From positions 46,951,702-47,015,701 of the forward strand of contig JACGWO010000002.1 of NCBI GenBank assembly GCA_034509735.1: DNA of 64,000 nucleotides. Direction: 5' to 3'. The stretch's first letter is position 1, and the number at the start of each line of letters is the position of its first letter. The notes under the pieces were generated by a model that was given only the letters and a program-made list of their open reading frames with translations, did no database searches and was not told the DNA's origin. Of this stretch, positions 37,525-51,300 are shown piece by piece. The position numbers were made by a program, and so were the translations under genes. Source of the stretch: Sesamum alatum (lineage: Eukaryota > Streptophyta > Magnoliopsida > Lamiales > Pedaliaceae).

Positions 37525-37579
37525 TGCATCTCAGAAAGAGACTGAGCGGAAGAGTGTTGTTGGCATACCATCAACGAGA

Positions 37580-40500
37580 ATGAAGGGTTATTCTTCTCCA
37601 CCATTCCTCTCTCTCTTTCTTCTCCTCCTCCTCCTGTCGCCGCTCGCCTCCGTCGTCGCTTTGCTCCGCGCGCCGCCGAGGCTGCCGGCGTTTTACGCCG
37701 AGAAGCTTATCCGACAGCTCAATTTGTTCCCCGGCGAACCGGTGAATATTGCCGCCGAGTCCGGTCGTTTTGTTGATGTTCCGAGGATCGTTGAGAGGCG
37801 ATTCAAGTTCCCGACTTGGTCGATTCTAGTGACGCTTCGGTCAGAGAGTTAGGTCATCATGCCGGTTACTATCAGATTCCGCGTTCTCATGCCGCCAGGT
37901 GTGTCCTCATGAACTTGTCGTAAATCCTAAGCGCTGTTTCTCGTTGCTCTGTTTTTTGACTTGTTAATTGTTAGCGTTTTGTAGTTTAATCACTGCTGTA
38001 ATTAGTGGCGCCTACGAGCAAATTACTGAATTTTTGACGGAGGACTCTGTTTGCTGCTTTTACTAGATCATTCAGGTTTCGTGCTTATTTATCGTGTGTG
38101 AAATGATGGTTTTAGTTGTTCTACAGGTTCTGTTGTTGTTGTACCTTTTCTTTTGAATGGAGTTGCAGCTATTCTTTGAAACTATAGTATGTTTCTTATG
38201 GCTATCGTAATAAATCTGATGGTTATAGTTGAAGATGGTTTTAAGCTTTCCGGTTGAGAAAAAGGTGGCTAAACCGTGTTAAATTGCTTTCTTATAAAGG
38301 GCGCTGGTATTAAAATATTGTGCATACTTAGCTAGTCAAATTGCACATCACCAAAGAAATCAACACATGCAATAGCTAAATGGAGCAGAAAAGCAATTGA
38401 ATATTTAAGTTTTAAACATAATATTATTCAGAAATTTGCGATTCCTCAGCTAAATAAGAGTGGACATTTCATCTTGGTGATACCACAAGAAATATTTGTT
38501 TGGACATATATATAGGAGAATTCTAGTATCTCTGACACTTAATTCGCGTCCTTAGAGACTCACACTAGAACTCTGAACACCTAAATGGCTAATACGGTTT
38601 ATTCTCATGTAGTTGCTTTTGAGATCCAAAAGAAAAGTTCTCCATTCAATTGCTTCTTGTCTAACTTCCATATCCATTAATAGCTTTACATTACGTGGTG
38701 TCTGAATTGGATACATTGATCTTCATGATTGCAGGATGTTCTACTTTTTCTTTGAATCACGGAATAGCACAGAAGACCCTGTTGTCATCTGGTTGACTGG
38801 TGGGCCAGGTTGTAGCAGTGAGATGGCCCTTTTCTATGAAAATGGACCATTCACAATTGCTAATAATTTGTCTCTTGTATGGAATGAGTATGGCTGGGAC
38901 AAGGTAAGATTATTATGATTAATATGCTGTTAATTTTAGCTGCTAAGTATTTATCTGTATTTATCTGTTGTAGCGGGTTATAGAGAAATCCTTACACTGC
39001 TAAGCTTTCTCCCAAAAATAGAGAAACATAGGGTCCAAAAGTTTTTTATGTGTTGTTTGGGTCCATCAGTCATCTGGCAATTTGATTGTTGAGAATATGA
39101 AAAGATATATAGAAAAGTTATATTTTCAGTTTAGATTCTAGTGTTGGTTGTTATCTACCGTTGACATATTTCTCGCTGTATATTTGTCTGATTGTTTGGC
39201 TGTAAATTGGCACCGAGCGTTGAATATAAAGGAGCTGGAACATTTTATGGAAAAAGTCAGTGTAACGGATTGTGTCTCAATAAATGAAAATCGTATTGAC
39301 AATCATTAATAGAATGAAACAATGATGTGGAATTGGAGGAACAAGCATATGATTAAGAAACATGCCTCATTTTCTGAAATGAAAATCCTCAATTCCACCT
39401 TTATTAGTGTTTGGGTTTCAGTTTGTACTGAGTGTTATTTCTAAACTGAGATCTCACTTCTAGGCTGTTGGTAATTAGTTCCTGCATTGCTGGGTAATCT
39501 GCTTGGCAATTGTTGGTGCGTGTTTGATGTTATTTGCTAAATTACTCTAATTATCCGTTATATAGCAATTATTTTTCACTTGTAACAATTTTAGATATCA
39601 GTAGTACTGAACCGATTTGTTTCTATGATAATTTTGCAGGTTTCAAATATATTGTATGTTGACCAGCCTATTGGAACTGGCTTTAGCTTCAGTTCTGACA
39701 GACGTGACATTCGGCACAATGAAAAGGGTGTCAGTGATGATTTGTATGACTTTCTGCAGGTTAATGTTGATTATTTTTTCCTCTCTTGCGCCCTGCTGAG
39801 AGAGAACTTGTACTATTCTAACAAACTAGAAATCTCGGAAAGAAATTTGAGGAATTTATAGCTGCGCATTAGTTTAAATGTTATGATGGGAAAAAATTGA
39901 GTAAACACAAAGGAATTTAAAGAAAAGGCCCATGAGTGAGTGTTGGAAGGTGAAGTAATATGTCTTCTGCATAGTTAACCCAGTGGCAGAGTCTTCACTC
40001 TTAGCTACATAAAAAGCCTTGTGGAACTGATGGCAGATCAGGTTCTTCAAATATTTTGAGCTCAGAGTTGATCTTTACTGCCCTTTAAGGCCGTTCTTCT
40101 TCTTTCACCCCCGCTCAGTCAACCTGCATCCTTTCATGGCAATTCACCCTCCTTACCAGTGCAGATTCATATCTACATTTTATTCTTGCATGCATCATAA
40201 ATGAACAACTCTATCCTCTGTTCAAGTTGAACTACTTCTCTTCCCTGGCTCTGAGAAATATATTCAGGTTTTTTCAAATTAGTACTTTCCAGTTCTAGGA
40301 CTCATTAGTGACTTGCGTATGTTTAGAATCTCAATCTTGGCTCTACACTACCTGAGGGCTAATTTATTCTTTAGGATTAGGGCCATTGCTTTGTTATTGA
40401 GTTCACCTCACAGAAAATTTTCAGTTCTTATAGTTCGACCCTTGTACATTAATAGACCTCCATTAAATGTTTTGTTGGAAAATTAAGATTGGAAAAGCTA

Positions 40501-43158
40501 GCCATCTTCTTCATATAGGCTGGTACAGGATGTTATCTCCTTCAACGATTTGAGGAGATGAAGGAGATAACAAATCTGAATTTTCTGTTTGACTTCACTA
40601 ATGAATTGGTTGAAAGCTGAAAAAGAAAGGAAAAAAAGGTCCCTGTAACTTCTAACATAATGTTCAAGTTTGCTCTGCTGGTCGGCTAACTCATTCCTAC
40701 TTCGGATTTTTGTTGGTGTCCACTTTGTTCCAACAGATTAGTCATTGTATGAGTATCTTCATCTTGTGTCGTTTTGGCCTTTATCCGAGTCTAAGCAAAG
40801 TCTAATTCGACAATTTTCTTGATCTAGGCTTTCTTTAAGGAGCATCCTCATCTGGCAAAAAATGATTTTTACATTACTGGAGAGTCATATGCTGGGCACT
40901 ACATTCCTGCTTTAGCTGCTCGGGTTCACCAGGGAAACAAAGCAAAAGAAGGAATTCATGTAAATCTGAAGGTATGTCTCATTGAATTGAGCAAAAGTTC
41001 TTTCTGTGGTTTAGTTCTTATATCTTGAAGCAACTTTACAGGGGTTTGCTATTGGAAATGGACTCACCGATCCAGCAATCCAGTATGGTGCATATGCTGA
41101 TTATGCAATGGATATGGGCATAATCACGCAGACTGAGCATGATCGGATAAACAAAGCGCTTCCGCTATGTGAATCAGCAATAAAGCTTTGTGGTAACATT
41201 ACATCTTGTTTCTCTTCATACTTTTTTCTGATCTATGTTGTTTGTTTGAAGATCTCTCTGAATCAATTTGTCCCCTCTGAAATGACTTGTGGTCTGGTAC
41301 TGAGCATTATTTCTCTGCTGCTGAAGCTGCCAGTGACCTTTAATGCATTTAACTGTTTCCAGGCACTGATGGGACAATATCTTGCATGGCTGCCTACTTT
41401 GTTTGCAATACGATATTCACTGCTATTGTTGCACGTGCCGGTGACGTGAACGTAAGGAATTAATAGAATTTACTTATTTGTGGCTAACTTGTTCTATACC
41501 ATTTTGGAAATCTATGAACATGTTCAAGATTCTTGGTTCTTTCCTGGTAGACCTTGTTTGGATAAGTAATTTATTGATGCAACCCAATTAATTCATTCAG
41601 GAAATATCATCTGAAGTGGATGTAAGGAACTCAAAGAACTTAGTAACATTAGCTTAGACTATTTTCCAGTTCTATAAAACGTAAAAGTTTCGGTCTCCCC
41701 AGAATCCAGATATGGATAAATTTGTTTAATAATTAGGAACCATAGTTATATTGCTTGTGATCCCACCACGTGTGATATTATTGGGCTTTTGTTTAATGTT
41801 GAGCACTCATTTCAAAGGCCCATGGAGTTCACATGAGACAGCACGTTCACCGACAGATAGAGAAGTTTAAGATAAAGAGAGTAGACTGGATGTACTTCAA
41901 TTGAATCTTTCTACAAGGTTACAGTGTTTACAACTTTCTAATTGCAGAAGATGGTAAGTTGAATTATGTTGTTTCTGCCGCAGTATTATGATATTAGAAA
42001 GAAGTGTGAAGGCAATATGTGCTACGACTTCTCAAACTTGGAGAAATTCCTCAATGAGCAGCCTGTCAGGGATGCACTTGGAGTTGGGGATGTGCAGTTT
42101 GTCTCGTGTAGTTCAACTGTCTACCAGGCCATGCTGATGGATTGGATGAGAAATCTTGAAGTTGGTATTCCTGCACTTCTTGAGGATGGGATAAAGCTGT
42201 TGGTGTACGCCGGAGAATATGACTTAATTTGCAACTGGCTCGGTGAGGCTTTCTTTATCTCTCGTATGTTATACTCTATTTTGAATAGGTTCTGGCATCC
42301 AACTTAATCTTCATGATTGAGCAGGTAACTCAAGATGGGTTCACGCGATGGAATGGAGTGGTCAGAAAGAGTTTGTAGCAGCTTCTGAAGTTCCCTTCAA
42401 AGTTGATGGTTCAGAAGCAGGACTTTTGACGAGCCACGGACCTCTCAGTTTCTTAAAGGTCTCTCTCTTGCCCCTTTTCATGACGTGTTATGATGATAGG
42501 TAGCTAACCTACTGTGCATCGATATTATTCACGAGAATGATATTCCAATATGATACGATATCCCATTAGGAAATCGCCTAGAATACATATCCCATATTTC
42601 AGAACGTATTTTTCATTATGTCAATAATGAAAAAGACATAACTAGACATGACTATTCAACAAGTCTGATGTGTACACTAGGTATTTCTAATGCTAATAAA
42701 AAGCAAGTTACCTAACATAAAAGAATCACATGTTGAAATATAGTGAATTTGATTGTACAACAATTTCTATTGTGTTTATATGAATTTATATGAACGAATT
42801 TTGAGGATATCTTTACTACACAATTAGATTAAACTTCTCGTTGCCCTTACTGCAAACACCATAAAATGACATTCGTTTACTCAAATAGTTTTATTTCGAC
42901 TATAAATATAAACCACCAATTCTACAATGACGTATGGTAATCATGCTGTATCTTATGTCATGGTATATCATATGTATCGAGCATATCAACACTCTGATAT
43001 CTTAAAACTTCAATCATGGGAAACAGGTGCATGATGCTGGGCATATGGTTCCGATGGATCAGCCTAAAGCCTCACTTGAGATGCTGAAGAGGTGGATGCA
43101 CAGCTCACTCTCACGACAGGCTCCCCTGGATTCTGAATCCCTGATTTCTTCAATGTAA
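37580..43158 (+). CDS. SCPL49: Serine carboxypeptidase-like protein, SCPL48/49 type (one frameshift in exon 1)
   Basis: Nine exons: 37580-37898, 38735-38903, 39640-39759, 40828-40971, 41042-41192, 41363-41451, 41984-42242, 42325-42458 and 43027-43158, all GT-AG. The protein is an S10-family alpha/beta-hydrolase, secreted or vacuolar. It starts with a hydrophobic signal peptide (LFLLLLLLSPLASVVALL). Seen: GGPGCSS in exon 2; the nucleophile Ser in GESYAGH (exon 4); the Asp in YAGEYDLICNW (exon 7); and the His in HDAGHMVPMDQP (exon 9). The conserved YVDQPIGTGFSFS is in exon 3. This start was preferred to an upstream in-frame ATG at 37469 because that one lies above the TATA box. At ~37815 the frame slips by one missing base in a T run; the next 25 codons of exon 1 read correctly only after that. 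All other exons are clean. Acyltransferase activity, known for some SCPLs, is less likely for this clade. Confidence 0.93.
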
Positions 43159-44023
43159 TTTCCTAAGCTTCATGCCCTCGCACTGCATAATGTATGGTGA
43201 TAAGAAATAAGTAGCAAATGCATTGCAGCATCTGGAGATGGGATACACACACACACACACATATATATATGCGTGTTGGCTGCTGATGTACAATTTGGAA
43301 CATGGGGCTCGCAGACTGACCGTGGTCATGAGGCTTGCCCCATATATTATACTAAGAGGGCTATCAGTTGTAACGAGCAGCTTATATTCATTTTATCTAA
43401 TTATTTGATTGTGGATCGAGTGAAACTGGGAACTGAAATTTGGGCCACCTTCATCAATTGGTTTTGGTCAGATATATCAAAATATGACAGGAAGTGAAAA
43501 TGGTAAATTTCCAAGTAAATAAGTGTAGCAGTGCTGCTTCTAATCATTCTATTAGTAGCATAGACAATTAATTAGAGTGCACTGCTACTAAGGCTTAAGT
43601 AGCGATTAATTAGTTTCTCTTTCACATAGTTTTTTTTTGCGTTTACATTTTGGTTAATGCTACGGCAAAACAATAATAAAGCAGTTTTGACAAAGAAACA
43701 TTTTTCTCCAGTGGGATGAATAGGATTCTTAAATGTAGTTGTATAAACGAAGATAGAAATATTGAGAAATCTCGAGCCTAATGGATATCTGTTTAGGTTT
43801 CTGCTTATGGAACAAAAGTTGATTCACTATATCAATATTTTCAAATCAAATATGTTTAAAGGAGACAAAATGACAAAAAATTACTGTTGAAATAAATTAT
43901 ATACAAATTAACTGCTTTGTTGGGTATAGTTTCACGGATGAAATCTTTGCTCCGTGTTTTTATTTACATTGAGGAATTATTTGTCACCCTTTTTACAAAG
44001 CGATATTGCTCAATAATTTAGTT
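43159..44023. other. SCPL 3' UTR and intergenic DNA
   Basis: Contains a CA/TA microsatellite at 43245-43270. Otherwise AT-rich with no gene. Confidence 0.5.
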
Positions 44024-44260
44024 GATCAATTTATATTTTTATTATAAAAAATAAATAATTATATGTGTACTGCGAAAGCGGTACCCTTTATAAAAATATG
44101 ATCGATCGTGAGCCCAGCTTGCGACCGGCGTAATTAAAAAAAAAAAAAAAAGAGGTTGATCGCGAGCTGGGTTTGCGGTCAGTCATATTTTTGTAAAGTG
44201 TATCACTTTCGCTGTACACATATATTTATTTATTTTTTTATAATAAAAATATAAATTGAC
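44024..44260. repeat. Long inverted repeat (foldback element)
   Basis: The left arm (44024-44140) and right arm (about 44153-44260) are imperfect reverse complements over ~110 bp, separated by a run of A. Matching blocks include ATTTATATTTTTATTATAAA, ATATGTGTAC, GCGAAAG and AAAAATATGA. It could be a MITE; no target duplication is certain. Confidence 0.85.
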
Positions 44261-45154
44261 CTTATATTTTGCTAATCAATTTTTTCTTTTCTTTTTGGGT
44301 ACTGCTATTCACGCATGACGTTTATAATTCTTGAACCCAATATCTTTATAATGAAATGTTGAGTCCAAATTTTTAGGGTGACCCTTACACACATGGTTTG
44401 CTAACGAGTTAAAGCAATATCAAATAACACAACAAATTGTTACAAATAACTTTATAATGTTAATTTTCCAGAATTGAGATAATAATTTCGATTTCCTAAT
44501 CTAGTTAGTAGGGGCAGTAATAGTAAGATGGACTTATTTAAATAAATATTGTAAATAAAAATTGCATGATTAAGGTAAAACAAAAGTACTAAAAAATTGT
44601 AAAAGTAAGGTGAGTCGTGATTTGGGATGAGTACTCACCATATTTACACCGTTCAAACAATAATCTTTGAAGTTGATTTCTTTATTATAATAAAAATTGG
44701 AATATTTATAATTTTGTACAATGTGTTAGACGATTTTGGCACGAAATTTTTATAACTACTAGTTAAATATAGGGAATCACAACCAAAAAATTATGTGTTC
44801 GAATTTCATTAATATGTATGTGCTTTATCTTTAATACTAGTTTGTTTTGTTTCATTTAAATATATTTATTATTTTAAAAATATTAATGTATTTAATTAAT
44901 TTTTAAATTTAAATATACTGAATGATAGAGTAATAAATTGAACGTTATAAAAAAAATAAAATTAGAAACTATAATGTTATGAATTATAACATGATATAAA
45001 ATCTATTAATATTTACTCGTTTAATGATGACCAGGAAAAGATAAAGTCGCTATTAAGAAAAGTAAGATGCGATTTACCTCGAAGTCCATAAGAAACCTCT
45101 GTTGAGAATAGTAGTAATCAGTTGTTTCATAAATTTCAGATTTAAAAAAAGAAA
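44261..45154. other. AT-rich gap and U11/U12-31K upstream region
   Basis: No gene or element is evident. The last ~100 bases should be the 5' UTR, with a possible splice acceptor (TTTCAG) at about 45139. Confidence 0.5.
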
Positions 45155-45916
45155 ATGTCTCGCAAGGGAAACTACAGCGATGACGAAGAGGATGATACCT
45201 TCTTCTACCGGTACGCCGCGGCGGCGGCGCCACCATCATCCGCCACAACATCTAAGTCCTCCGGCGGGGGAGGCAGTGGGGGTCTAGCCCCGTCAAAATC
45301 CACGGTGTATGTCAGCAACATAGACTTCAACCTCACGAACTCCGATTTACACACGATCTTCTCCACCTTCGGAAAAGTCGCCAAGGTCACTGTCCTCAAG
45401 GACCGGGTCACGCGCCAGAGCAAGGGCGTGGCGTTCGTCCTCTTCGTCAGTCGGGACGACGCCGTCAAAGCGGTGAAGGGGATGGATAAGAAGATACTCA
45501 ATGGGAGAACTCTGCGCGCGTCGATTGCCGCGGATAACGGACGTGCGGCCGAGTTTATTCGGAAGAAGGTGTATAAGGATAAGAGTAGGTGTTACGAGTG
45601 TGGGGAAGAAGGGCATTTGTCGTACGAGTGTCCGAGGAATTTCTTGGGGCCGAGGGAACGGCCTGTGGCGAAAAGAGGGCGGAGGAGTGGTGGAGGAGGA
45701 GGGGAGAGTAGAGGGAAGAGTTATGAGTGTAATTTTGAGGAGGAGGAAGAGGGAGACGGCGATTTTGAGGCGGAGAATTGGGCGTCGGTCGTGGATGGGG
45801 AACGGGAGGCCGAGGAGAGATTGTTGAGGGGTGAGACCGAAAGGGGAGGAATGAAAAAGGAGAAGAGAGAGAAGAGGAAAGGGTATTTTAGTGATGAGAG
45901 TGATGAGGAGGATTGA
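45155..45916 (+). CDS. SNRNP31: U11/U12 snRNP 31 kDa protein (minor spliceosome)
   Basis: An intronless frame of 253 residues. It is a component of the U11/U12 di-snRNP, which recognises U12-type introns; the Arabidopsis homologue is needed for correct minor-intron splicing. Visible parts: an acidic start (SDDEEDD); an Ala/Gly/Ser-rich linker; one RRM at about 48-127 with RNP2 VYVSNI (51-56) and RNP1 KGVAFVLF (90-97); and a CCHC zinc knuckle, C146-x2-C149-x4-H154-x4-C159. An RG/GGG stretch follows, then long acidic and basic runs ending SDESDEED. The RRM-plus-knuckle order and the length match this family and its animal counterpart ZCRB1. The GC content is much higher than the surroundings, as expected for a coding exon. 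The frame is clean. Confidence 0.95.
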   Translation: MSRKGNYSDDEEDDTFFYRYAAAAAPPSSATTSKSSGGGGSGGLAPSKSTVYVSNIDFNLTNSDLHTIFSTFGKVAKVTVLKDRVTRQSKGVAFVLFVSRDDAVKAVKGMDKKILNGRTLRASIAADNGRAAEFIRKKVYKDKSRCYECGEEGHLSYECPRNFLGPRERPVAKRGRRSGGGGGESRGKSYECNFEEEEEGDGDFEAENWASVVDGEREAEERLLRGETERGGMKKEKREKRKGYFSDESDEED

Positions 45917-48342
45917 AACTGGAAACCCTTTTGCCTGGTCTGGGTGTTGGGACTTTTGAAGTGGTTCTCTATAGGGATTATTGAGGTATAGAATTTCTAT
46001 CTCTGGACTGATAATGTTAATGCTTCCTGTGATGAATTATGAAAGTCAGTCAATGATTTATGTGTTTTTCCTTTGATTGGTTCAATGGGTTCTTCTGACA
46101 ATGGATCGTCTTGTTTGATAAACACAACGTACACATTTGAATTCTTAGTGCTTTTGATTTAGATCTGTTACATATTGGTCCATAATTTATGAGGAGGATA
46201 TTTGAAAATTTTATTTGAATGATATCACCTTTATACACCGGCAAGACCTCAAGGCTACCGTTTTCCAGTAGTTTGAGCAGCTTTCTGAAACGTTCTATTG
46301 ATTTTAGTAGTTTTTGAGAAGTAAATATTTTACCTTGAGGGTTGGGCATGAGACTTGTGATCATCGGCTTTTGCATCTTTTTTCTTTGTTAATGGCTTTA
46401 CCCTTTGAATTGGTTGTGAATTCAACTTGTGGTAATCTGGTGCTAGTTGGTGGCATTTTGTTGAAATCTTTGCCTCTTGTTCAACCTTGAGAAGAGACAG
46501 GTTTAACAAATTAGCTTGAGAATGGTTATGTGAGGAGGAGTGATGACAGACTTAAAGAGGATTGATTTGGTTCGACGTGCATAAATATATCCCTTCAGAA
46601 GAGATAACAGGACTAGAAGAGCAAAGGCATAGAATGTACTTGCTTTAGATGCAACTATGTCAATCATCAAGAAGTTATCTGCAGGTAACTATCCAAATGT
46701 GGGATGGGAGAGGGAAACTACTCTAATTATTTGTATAGCTACGTCTTTTTTGTACCAGGGTGAGTGTTTGTTTAATGATGCCATCCCTTGCTTAGATTGT
46801 TGCCAGAATGGTGAACACAGACGTGGTGTTATGTAGAAGATGTTCAATGGCATCACATTCCATCTATTATCATTCTAGTAAACTTCTGAATTATGTCATG
46901 GTTTACTCATGCTGCATTATTTCGTGGTGATGGTTCTGCTAATTTTTTCGAATATGTTGTTGGGAAGTTTGAATCTTGTTGCATTCTGTTGGTTATCTCT
47001 AAACGTGGTTCAGAAGCGTAACTCCCGGTGGCTAATCTATATCTACAATTCGTCATTTCATTTCTCCATGACACTCTACTCTGCAGCTGGAAACAGTATT
47101 CGATCTTTTCTTATTGTATTCCAATTTAATTTACGCTGGAGAATTTGAAGTGGTGTTCTTTGTAGACAATAAGATAAATTGTATGATCAACAGTTGGAGT
47201 GGTGTTCTTCGTATAATCAACGGTTGTAGTTACGCTCGAGCATTTGAGTGAGAACTATACTCAGAATTCTATTATCCCTGCTGTCTAAATTCCTGATAAA
47301 AGCCTAGTGTTTGAGGGAAAAAAATATTTTAAAACAAGCTTAATTGTTTAAAGAATGTTTGTGTACTTGTCATCTGCCAATATGATTATTTTTCAGAGAA
47401 GTATAAGTATTAATTCAATTAGTATATTTCACACTAATAGTGAAACTTAATGTTTAATTAAATAATATTCCCACCAAGTATTATGATTGTTCTTGATACT
47501 TAATAATAAAATTGTATAACAATAAAACATATTATTTTTGCATTCATTGACCATAGCAACTTAGTTTATATTTTCCTACAGTATGGAAATAATATCAGAT
47601 AATATAATAAAATTAGATATAAAACTTCAAATATTAAGTGCGTGAAAATGTAAATTTTAAAACCGTTCAAGTCATCTGAAAACCCCAAAATCCGCTTTAG
47701 ATGTGCAAATTTGAAAAATAAATTAAAAAGCGTAAGTTCGATTTAGAATCATTATAGTGAAGGTCAAAATTTCCAAAATAAAATAAAATTTATTTACCAA
47801 AAAACATGAAAACAACTAGAAGCACCCTTCAAGATGTTTCTAGACTCAAAACTATTGTGCTGTTTTTTAAAGTTTACAAACATAAACTTCAAAGTGATCT
47901 GTTGAAGCAAAAGCTGTTCTCTCAAGCATGAACAGATCTGGAGATAATGAAAAGTGAGAATTCTAACCTGAGAAGATACTATCTTGATATACAACAGCAT
48001 CAGATTACATTTTTGCAACGCACACTATACATAACTGAGGACTGGCATTCTCAGATTCTACTAAATAAGAATTACACGGCCATATCGGCTTCAACATACT
48101 TGAGCGTTCGTTATATATACCAAGGCAATTCTGCTTGTAATATTCAGGAGATCAAAACTTTTCGTTGAAGTTCGATCACCCAGACTTGTATGTAAGAATA
48201 AATCGAACCTCAGAGTCCAGAAACGATGCTTGGTAGAACAAAACATGGTGATTCAGAGTGAGCTGGGCTTTCTGCAAAACCAAGCATGTCGGGGGGTTGT
48301 TTGGATTTGATTTGCGCCTTCATGATTTCAGGGTCAACTTCC
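45917..48342. other. Gap between U11/U12-31K and SVR1
   Basis: About 2.4 kb. The ends should include 3' UTRs of the two converging genes. No conserved coding frame, RNA gene or element is recognised. Confidence 0.55.
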
Positions 48343-51300
48343 TTAACTCTTCCAACCCAGTGCCTTCAGATTACCTGTGCTTAGTTCTACATGCTTCCCT
48401 AGCCTGTTCATGATCAGATGAATTATGGGAAATAAGAGATTTTATCCCTTTTCCAAAAATATGATGCAGACTGCTATGAGTAATACGGCTTTAATATCTT
48501 CTAAAAGTAATATTCTTGACTATTCTGAAATGCATCCTGGAAAATCGGCATATACAGTTAATCGTTCAGGAATAGGAACTGAAAGGAAAGTATATATGTG
48601 GCTCAGTTCCATGATCAGAGACTGTCCAGGAAAACCTATTCAGGGTCATCTGTCTGTTTAGAGTACGATTCATATGTTAAAATCAGATGTACCCAAGAAA
48701 GGAATAAAGAAGTTCATACATAGTTTTAAAGATCTTGAAAGATATTAAAGCAAACAATATATACAATTAACAACAATACACGGAACTTACGCAAGATCAG
48801 TTGGAAGCCTGAAACCGCCAATTCGCACACGCTTCAGTGCATGAATCTGAAATAATGGAAGAAGTCCAGAAAGAAACATAATGAACTTAGCGTAAAAGAA
48901 TAGTTAAAACAGAAAATGCACAAAACAAACAGAAAAAGGTCGTATTGTCTTAAGTAGCTAAACTGAATGTATACACACTAAACCATGAGTAGTAGTTGCA
49001 ATATGTCAATTTTTTTACTGGCAAATGCACCCGCATGGATTGGAACAAAGTGAACCTTAACATTAGACACTTCTTGCAAATTTTAAACATTACACAATGC
49101 ATGTTCTACTGCCTTTTGGCTCGAAATGTTATCTAAAGACAATCAAATGTCATATAAATGCTTGGTTATGAAAACTGAGAGAGTATCTCTCCACCTATCG
49201 AGAAACCTTGCATGTCACAACCTTTTCATTTCCTATGTTTCAGAAAATCAGTGAATCAGAATCGAAGGATCAATACAATAATAATTTGTCCCCTTCTTTT
49301 GCAGCAGATGCTAATCTTTATGGGACATTCATTTCGCCTTAATTCCATCTTCACATATGAATCAAATAATCAATGACAAATCAAGCATTGTGAGCTAAAA
49401 GGCAGACTAAAGATCTCACACTACCTGAAGTCCAGCGTTTTTCACGAGTTCTCGCACCTCATGGTTTCTTCCCTCATGAACCTGCAAAATCAAGGAAAAA
49501 ACATCTAATTACTCCAATCATCCTAAATTCCTAATTCAACCGGAAAGGCTTAAAACTAACAGAGGTAACCATCAGAACAAGTCTGCACATGCACCAACCA
49601 CTGTATGAAATAACAAAATCATGCAGCTCTAATAATTCCAAGCCAGAAAATGTGAGGTGGCATGCAACCAAGAATCTCCAAAAGCACGAAATTCAGAAAA
49701 AAAATCCAAACATGGAAGGTAGTGGGTCAACAACAAAACACGGAATCATGGGGTTGGATATTCAAGACAAAGTAAGACCAATTTTACCATTTCTCTGCTA
49801 ACCTTTACAAGATTCCACCAACTAACATAGATTTCTTATTTTACTATTTCTCTTCTAGCTAAATTCAAAAGTTCTTACAGAAGGGGAACCGTCAGTGGTC
49901 AAGAAAGGAGCAATATGCCTGGAGGAAATTATACCAGACAACTAACCAACTCAAGCCACCAACCAATCTAAAGATAGCCATCAGAGTGTATAAAGGACAA
50001 GTTCTGGTCATTATTCTTGGGACAGAGCATTTGCTTCTACCAAATGCCACTCAAGGAATTGGATCGAATATAATCTCTATAGCAAAACAACCCAACTTCC
50101 CTCGTCCTACAGAGTAACACACTAGACCACAGTAACACCAATAAAATGTCTAAATATCAGGAAAAAGTAAATGTCTAATATAAATCAGTACCACAATGCG
50201 AAGCCGTTGTCTTGAAATATCGGGCTGTTGTGGCAGCAACTCCACTGAATCAGGGGTAACATGTACACCTTCTATAACTGTTCCTTCACTAATGGAAAAC
50301 AAGTGCCTCTTGTTGACCGAACCATTAACAGTTGCAATATATCTGCCATCACAAAATTTGAAGTGCATTTATTACATTACAGACAAGCAGAAAAATGTAC
50401 ACTGTTTGTACCACCTTAAGGTCAGGAATAAAGGCAACAAGTAATTACGTAGATATATTATAAAGTTCGATTTTTTACTGAGCGTAAAGCAACATAAAGG
50501 GGAAAAGGAAAGTGAAACCTTACTCCTTAGATAAATTAGATGAAGGATGTGAAACCTTATTGGCAAACTCACCTACAGAGAAACAAACAGAATAACAATA
50601 AAATGTTTTGTTCAATTGGCGTAAGATATTTACTCATACATCCATGCATAATCCATGATAGTTATCAATACCATCATTTGTCACTATAATCAACCCGGTT
50701 GTGGCAACGTCAAGACGGCCAACTGTGAAGAGTCTTGGCTTTGGTACTCCAGGATTTCTTTTACTCTAAGGAAAGTGTATCAGATATTTTAGGTCAGAGG
50801 CAATTATCTTGAGAAGAATTTTGTTGCATGCTAGAAATCAAGTACCCTACGAACTACTTGTTTGGGTAGTTACTCATACCCAACTCTTCATAAAATCATC
50901 AAATAGAGACAGCACGGACTTTGTTTCTTTTTCTCCTGCTGAGCATATATAACTGCAATAAATAAGTTTATGTCAACTCCATGACAACATACAAATGGAA
51001 GCTAAGAATTGAAGTCCCAGAATGATGAGAGATAGAGTTGACAAACCCTTTTGGCTTGTTCAGAGCTAGATAAACCTTTGGAGGAAGTTTCTTTAGGCAA
51101 GCGGCTTCCATTAACATATATTATATCACGGTCCGGATCAACTTTGGTCTGCCCATGTCATGAGAAACAAATAAGCACGATAATTAAAGACAAGTTTTCA
51201 TCTTAACAAGCAGAGTCTCGATAATACAACCAAGTGACAAAGTTTCACTGAATCTATTGAAATACAGCTTAGTCCCAGAAACGGGGTATACTTTATTAAG

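Noticed and set aside
37469..37579. Upstream in-frame start for the SCPL gene
   Set aside because: It lies above the TATA box and would hide the signal peptide; the ATG at 37580 starts a normal one.
45205..45827. Other long frames overlapping U11/U12-31K
   Set aside because: Shadows of a GC-rich coding exon; none shows a known domain.
46050..47148. Open frames in the gap after U11/U12-31K
   Set aside because: No conserved motif, no splice structure and no likeness to any family I know.
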